Origin: Clostridium muellerianum
GTDB taxonomy: Bacteria > Bacillota > Clostridia > Clostridiales > Clostridiaceae
Reading direction: 5' to 3'
Length of the DNA stretch: 64,000 bases
NCBI RefSeq assembly: GCF_012926525.1
Contig: NZ_JABBNI010000014.1
Span: 62,001 to 126,000 of the forward strand
Notes under the pieces: generated by a model
Told to the model about the DNA's origin: nothing
Seen by the model: the letters and a program-made list of their open reading frames with translations, nothing else
Databases searched by the model: none
Position numbers and translations under genes: made by a program
In this document: piece after piece, positions 59,887-64,000 of the stretch
Numbering within the stretch: the stretch's first letter is position 1
Layout of the letters: every line of letters starts with the position of its first letter

Positions 59887-61419
59887 TTATTGCGAAATCA
59901 ATTTGTTCATTTCAACTGCTATGTTTTTTAAGTTTTCCGCACTGTTTGTCAATTCTTCGCTTACTTCTGTAGTTTCATTTATAGATTTATCAACCAGATT
60001 GAAGTTTGATATGGTTTCTTTCATAGTTTGGAAAATATTATTGTTAAATGTAACAACATTTTGAGTTTCTCCTAAGAGAGTATTAGTCAAGTCGCTTATT
60101 TCCTTAATATTATGTCCTGAATCTTTTAGTCCAGTCAACATAATCTTTATATTTTCAACAGCTTTAGTTATAATAGCATCACCATTGCTTACTTTCTCTG
60201 AGTTTTCAATCATAAGGTATTCTACTTGAGTAACCTTTTCTTTAACTTCGTTAGTGATCAAAGTTGCATTATTCAAGGACATACCTGTATCTTCAGCAAG
60301 TCTTCTAATTTCATCTGCAACAACTGAAAATCCTTTTCCAAACTCACCGGCGCTTGCAGCTTCAATTGATGCATTTAAAGCAAGGAGGTTAGTTTGTTCA
60401 GATATTTGTTTTATTATAAGAAGTATCTCATCAATTTGTTTGGATTTTTTTTCAAGGATCTTTGTAGCATCAAGGGTGTTATCTATGCTGTTTTTTATAC
60501 CACTTATGATAGTTAGAGTTTCATTTAAAGCTTCCTCATTTTTAATAGATAAATTAATTAAACTAACAAAATTAGTTTCAGTATCCTTAGCTTTTATAGA
60601 TATAGATTTATTAGCATCTAAAAGCTGATTAAGTACTTTAGTATTTTCAGAAGAGTCCTTTAATATTTTGTCTGTATCTTTAGTAACAGATTGAGTAGTA
60701 CTTGATATTTCTTCCATAGCTGCGCCTTCTTCTGAAGCTATGGATGCTAAAGATTCACTTGAACTTAATAAAACTTTAGCAAATTCGGTAGTTTTGTTAA
60801 ATAAATTGCTTATACTATCATTATTTATTTTAAGTTCATTTTCATTTTTTTCAATGGTTTTTAATAATTTAGCTGCAAAGTAGGTAAAAGAAAAAAGTCC
60901 AAATGAAACAAGAAATATAGAAGTTATTCTAAGTATCAATTCTCTTAAAAAGAACTCATTAGGTAATATACAGGAATTTAAAGTAAATAACATAATTTCT
61001 GAGATAATACTTAATATAATAGCAGCTATATTAATTTTATTATCCAGAAATAGAGAAGTCAGTGTAATCATATAGAAAATGGTTACCCATAACTCTTTTG
61101 ACGGAATCATAAAATTCATATATAAATAGTTTATATAACAAGCTATAAGTGTAACTATTTTCATATTTTTGAACATTTTAATATTCAATTTTTCATCTAT
61201 AACTGTTAGCCTGTACATAACGTTAAAAATAAACATCTCTAAAATTCCTACTAAAAACAGACCAATTAGATAAGTCCATTTAACCTCGTTGTATAGTCCT
61301 AATAGTTTCATTACTGAAAACATTGAACCTGCTAGTAATGCACTTATGGAATATATAATTATTACAAATTTCAATGTTTGTACTTGATATTTAATTATAG
61401 TACTTGTATCAGTATTCAT
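59887..61419 (-). CDS. Membrane methyl-accepting chemotaxis protein
   Basis: 510 residues from the ATG at 61419, 12 bases after AAGGAG; a TTG at 61431 abuts that site. About five or six closely spaced membrane helices fill the first 195 residues with almost no extracellular domain, so ligand sensing would occur in or through the membrane. A cytoplasmic signalling domain follows, with [20 protein letters not shown] at the hairpin tip, where EAARAGE-type receptors usually carry Arg; the Ser here is a small deviation. Helical heptads end in EEVTNS-like [20 protein letters not shown]. It couples to CheA/CheW. Single gene. Confidence 0.9.
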   Translation of the reverse strand: MNTDTSTIIKYQVQTLKFVIIIYSISALLAGSMFSVMKLLGLYNEVKWTYLIGLFLVGILEMFIFNVMYRLTVIDEKLNIKMFKNMKIVTLIACYINYLYMNFMIPSKELWVTIFYMITLTSLFLDNKINIAAIILSIISEIMLFTLNSCILPNEFFLRELILRITSIFLVSFGLFSFTYFAAKLLKTIEKNENELKINNDSISNLFNKTTEFAKVLLSSSESLASIASEEGAAMEEISSTTQSVTKDTDKILKDSSENTKVLNQLLDANKSISIKAKDTETNFVSLINLSIKNEEALNETLTIISGIKNSIDNTLDATKILEKKSKQIDEILLIIKQISEQTNLLALNASIEAASAGEFGKGFSVVADEIRRLAEDTGMSLNNATLITNEVKEKVTQVEYLMIENSEKVSNGDAIITKAVENIKIMLTGLKDSGHNIKEISDLTNTLLGETQNVVTFNNNIFQTMKETISNFNLVDKSINETTEVSEELTNSAENLKNIAVEMNKLISQ

Positions 61420-61742
61420 ATTGTTAATCAACTCCTTAATTTGTTATCATTAGTATATTAATTACTGTTTTAGTTAAATTATAATAATAATATAAATTAT
61501 ACTATAATTTATATTAAAATCAATAAGGCATTTGTAGTAATGTGCATAATATGGTTGAATTATATATATTTTAGTGAGTAAATTTAGTAGCAAATTTATT
61601 TTTGCTTCCTAACTATGTTTTGTATAAGTTTGAATTTAGATATAATAAATTCACTAGATCCTAATGAAGATAAAACTTGATTTATATATTTTTTAACATA
61701 ATACATGTAAAGTAAATTTGACAAAGAAAATGTATTTTTTTA
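61420..61742. other. AT-rich intergenic region upstream of the M-box promoter
   Basis: No gene or RNA recognised. It holds the upstream region of the chemoreceptor gene. Confidence 0.4.
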
Positions 61743-61771
61743 TTGACAAGCTAAGCATAAAAATTTATACT
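61743..61771 (+). promoter_or_regulatory. Sigma-A promoter of the M-box leader
   Basis: TTGACA (61743-61748), 17 bp, TATACT (61766-61771). Transcription should start near 61778, about 30 nt before the aptamer. Confidence 0.8.
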
Positions 61772-61805
61772 TACACAGTATGAGAAATTTAGATAAAATT
61801 GAATA

Positions 61806-61965
61806 TGTATTGTTAGGTGAGGCTCCTATATTAGATACATGCTACTGCCCAAAAATATCGAAAGATGCCAATGGGTCAACAGGTACTACCGAATTAAGGT
61901 TTTACTTAATGTAGCTGAGTTTAACTCAAAGCTATATAGTGCTAAAGCTCAACGAAGGATATTTA
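61806..61965 (+). promoter_or_regulatory. M-box (ykoK) magnesium riboswitch
   Basis: The conserved M-box sequence blocks occur in order: TTAGGTGAGGCTCCTATA (61813-61830), GCTACTGCCCAAAAAT (61841-61856), AAGATGCCAATGGGTCAACAG (61862-61882, in two parts: GATGCCAATGGG and GTCAACAGG), the variable helix GAATTAAGG...CTTAAT, GTAGCTGAG (61911-61919), and GCTATATAGTGCTAAAGCTC ending in AACGAAGG. In high Mg2+ the folded aptamer lets the terminator at 62001 form, switching the downstream gene off. M-boxes usually control Mg2+ transporters; the gene here is an ABC permease. Confidence 0.92.
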
Positions 61966-62000
61966 TAAGAATATTTATTTATTCGTCTTTGGAGTTTTTA

Positions 62001-62030
62001 GAGAGCCTTTTTTAGGGCTCTTTTATTTTT
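62001..62030 (+). terminator. Expression-platform terminator of the M-box
   Basis: AGAGCC-TTTTTTAG-GGCTCT then TTTATTTTTT, about 40 nt after the aptamer and 157 nt before the next start codon. Confidence 0.85.
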
Positions 62031-62124
62031 TACTTAGAAATTCAAGGTACTAATGTAGATAAGGTATTTAATTAAAGCTTATATAGACTTTATTTTATGA
62101 ATAAGAAAGGCGGCGGTAATTATA

Positions 62125-62154
62125 ATGAGTATTGAGGATGGTGGTAGTTATTGA
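62125..62154 (+). other. Nine-codon reading frame in the leader
   Basis: ATG to TGA encodes MSIEDGGSY, with AAAGGCGGCGG 9-10 bases upstream as a possible ribosome site. It may be a leader peptide, a remnant, or chance. Confidence 0.2.
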
Positions 62155-62186
62155 GTAACAATTAAATTAAAGGAGAGTGGATTAAA

Positions 62187-63905
62187 ATGAAATTAGAAAA
62201 AACAGTTATAAATAGAAAGCTTGGAGTACTTGATATAATTATATTTTTAATTATTGTATCAATATTATATTTAGCAATTTCTCCAGGTATAAAAGGAAAT
62301 GTAAATACTAGTGGAATACAGGTTTCAACAGATATAAGAAATCTTCCAATGTACGTTTTGAAATCAGTTGGTAGGATGACAGGGGCTTACGTCTTATCTT
62401 TAATGTTTACTCTTGTGTATGGATACATAGCTGCACATAATGAAAAAGCTGAAAAGGTAATGGTTCCAGTACTGGATATTCTTCAATCCATACCAGTATT
62501 ATCATTTTTACCTGCAGTAGTTTTAGGCTTAATAGCATTATTCCCTAGTCATAATATAGGTTTGGAATTATCTTGTATTGTATTAATATTTACTGGGCAG
62601 GCTTGGAATATGACCTTTAGCTTCTATAATTCTATAAAAATATTGCCTAAAGATTTAAAAGAAGCTTCTGGAGTATTTGGATTAAATAAATGGCAGAACT
62701 TTAAAAAGTTAGAAGTACCCTTTGCTATTATTGGATTAGTTTGGAATAGTATGATGTCTTGGGCAGGTGGCTGGTTCTTTCTTATGGCTTGTGAGATGTT
62801 TACATTAAAAGGTAAAGATTTTAGACTTGAAGGTATTGGTTCTTTCTTGCAAACTGCTGCAAGTCAAGGAGACAAGAAAGCATTAGCTTGGGGAATAGCT
62901 GCATTAATATTGGTTATTGTAGTTTTAGATCAATTATTTTGGAAGCCAGTAACCGTTTGGGCAGATAAGTTTAAAATGGAACTTACCGAATCTAGTGAAA
63001 TACCTCGTTCATTTGTACTTACACTTTTGAGAAGATCAGTGATTGTCGAGTTTTTGATTGAAAAAGTATATGAACCTGTTGCAGAAAATTTAAATGATGC
63101 TATAGATAGATTTCTTGTAAAGCTTATGAGCAAAGAGAGAACTAAAGGAAAAAAAATAGGATTTACAGTTAGATGTATAGTAAGAGTATTAGTTTATGGA
63201 TTGCTTTTGTATTCAGGATTTAATGCATTTAAACTATTAATGCATCTTTCCAAAAATGAATGGGGAAGGATACTTCCTTCTGTAGGTTATTCATTCTTAA
63301 GAGTTATTGCAGCTCAAGTTATAGCATTAATATGGACAGTACCTGTAGGAGTAGCTATAGGTATGAATAAAAAGGTAGCAAATGTTCTACAACCCATTAT
63401 TCAGGTTGTAGCTTCAATCCCAGCAACTGCACTTTTTCCTGTAATTTTGATATATTTTATGAATAAACTTGGTGGATTAAATATTGCATCAGTGATTTTA
63501 ATGTTAATGGGAACTCAGTGGTACATATTATTTAATGTAATTGCAGGGGCAATGTCTATTCCTGAGGATTTAAAGGCTGCGGCTAAAACCTTTGGCATTA
63601 AAGGATGGAAAAAATGGAAAGTTCTTATACTTCCTTCTATATTTCCTTATCTTTTAACTGGAATGGTAACAGCTACAGGTGGATGCTGGAATGCAAGTAT
63701 TGTATCTGAATATGTTAACTTTGGTGGGAGAACTATATCTACTATAGGACTTGGAGCTCTTATATCAGAAGCTACAGAAAAAGGGAATTATCCTCTTTTA
63801 CTTATAGCAACTATTATCATGTGTATTGTGGTAGTTGGTGTTAATAAAACTCTGTGGAAGAGATTATATATACTGTCAGAAGAAAAATTTAAAATAGAAT
63901 TATAA
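62187..63905 (+). CDS. Fused two-domain ABC transporter permease, NitT/TauT-like, under an M-box
   Basis: 572 residues: two BPD_transp_1 permease domains in one chain, each with about five or six helices and an EAA loop (DLKEASGVFGLNKWQNFKKL at about 156-175; DLKAAAKTFGIKGWKKWKVL at about 463-482). DILQSIPVLSFLPAVVLGLI and PIIQVVASIPATALFPVILI precede them. The resemblance is to permeases of the sulfonate/nitrate/bicarbonate group. GGAGAG precedes the ATG. The next gene (from 63919) encodes the ATPase. No substrate-binding protein is seen before the window ends. Mg2+-riboswitch control implies a role in Mg2+ or divalent-ion homeostasis, or uptake of a Mg2+-linked compound, which is not the usual annotation for this family. 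Confidence 0.9.
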   Translation: MKLEKTVINRKLGVLDIIIFLIIVSILYLAISPGIKGNVNTSGIQVSTDIRNLPMYVLKSVGRMTGAYVLSLMFTLVYGYIAAHNEKAEKVMVPVLDILQSIPVLSFLPAVVLGLIALFPSHNIGLELSCIVLIFTGQAWNMTFSFYNSIKILPKDLKEASGVFGLNKWQNFKKLEVPFAIIGLVWNSMMSWAGGWFFLMACEMFTLKGKDFRLEGIGSFLQTAASQGDKKALAWGIAALILVIVVLDQLFWKPVTVWADKFKMELTESSEIPRSFVLTLLRRSVIVEFLIEKVYEPVAENLNDAIDRFLVKLMSKERTKGKKIGFTVRCIVRVLVYGLLLYSGFNAFKLLMHLSKNEWGRILPSVGYSFLRVIAAQVIALIWTVPVGVAIGMNKKVANVLQPIIQVVASIPATALFPVILIYFMNKLGGLNIASVILMLMGTQWYILFNVIAGAMSIPEDLKAAAKTFGIKGWKKWKVLILPSIFPYLLTGMVTATGGCWNASIVSEYVNFGGRTISTIGLGALISEATEKGNYPLLLIATIIMCIVVVGVNKTLWKRLYILSEEKFKIEL

Positions 63906-63918
63906 AGGGGTGGAAAAC

Positions 63919-64000
63919 ATGAAGAACATAAAAGAATTTATAAAGGTTAAAGGAATTACAAAATATTTTGGAGGTTCAGATAAACCTACTTTAGAAGATA
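63919..64000 (+). CDS. ABC transporter ATP-binding protein, 5' end only (runs off window)
   Basis: The first 27 codons, MKNIKEFIKVKGITKYFGGS and onward, show the typical start of an ABC ATPase (VKGITKYF then the A-loop aromatic). AAAGGGGTGG lies 6 bases before the ATG, and the gene begins 13 bp after the permease stop, so they are one operon. The Walker motifs lie beyond the window. Confidence 0.8.
   Translation, partial: MKNIKEFIKVKGITKYFGGSDKPTLED

Noticed and set aside
1-64000. CRISPR arrays, insertion sequences, integrases, prophage genes, rRNA.
   Set aside because: None seen. The only short-period repeats are coding (51065-51470), regulatory (3375-3417, 21200-21218) or the foldback element.

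Overview
This 64 kb window looks like chromosomal DNA of a low-GC, endospore-forming, flagellated anaerobe, most likely Clostridium sensu stricto. The base composition is strongly AT-rich. Genes start with GGAGG-type ribosome sites and use occasional GTG or TTG starts. The window holds a spore-germination operon, a CotF-like coat gene, two chemoreceptors and DUF families typical of clostridia. I saw no phage, plasmid, CRISPR, rRNA or complete tRNA. The species cannot be named from the sequence alone.

Layout, left to right. (1) 0.8-5.3 kb, minus strand: a two-component system and a LanFEG/BcrAB-type ABC exporter (ATPase plus two permeases). A ladder of four 11-bp repeats, placed like a response-regulator operator, sits just upstream of the ATPase gene. 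A roughly 160-bp foldback element lies between kinase and transporter. (2) 5.4-11 kb: an RND efflux pump (permease, then adaptor), a downstream MarR gene and a convergent second MarR gene. A 50-bp palindrome covers the pump start site. (3) 11-17.3 kb: a coat-like protein, a DUF3788 protein, an MBL-fold hydrolase, two tandem copies of a secreted protein (with a collapsed second MBL copy between them) and another two-component system. (4) 17.4-28.7 kb: an AraC regulator with a VOC protein, a Cys-rich DUF3795 protein, a PAS-SARP-like regulator divergent from a soluble PocR chemoreceptor, a flavodoxin, a DUF6323/DUF6179-like pair, and two anion exporters (YeiH with LysR, and TauE/SafE). (5) 29-40 kb: an acyltransferase, an M3-like peptidase, a secreted transglutaminase, an ankyrin protein, an unknown 2-TM protein, MsrA and a DEAD-box helicase. 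A decayed stretch at 35.3-38.5 kb contains gene remnants and a strong promoter with no gene behind it. (6) 40.2-48.4 kb, minus strand: a seven-gene germination-receptor operon in the order A-B-C-B-C-C-B, with the first C gene frameshifted. (7) 48.6-64 kb: a UvrA-like ABC protein behind a MerR-type promoter, a repeat-rich membrane protein, a translationally coupled Dus - giant leucine-rich-repeat - aldo/keto reductase operon, a DUF1287 protein, a membrane chemoreceptor, and an M-box (Mg2+) riboswitch leading into an ABC permease/ATPase unit cut by the window edge.

The recurring theme is sensing and export: three envelope-facing regulatory/export modules, two chemoreceptors, and the machinery to decide when a spore germinates. 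The observations most worth following are the M-box upstream of a NitT/TauT-like ABC transporter, the expanded ger operon whose C subunits lack the lipobox cysteine, the Dus-LRR-AKR operon, and the SARP/PocR divergent pair with 11-bp operator-like repeats.
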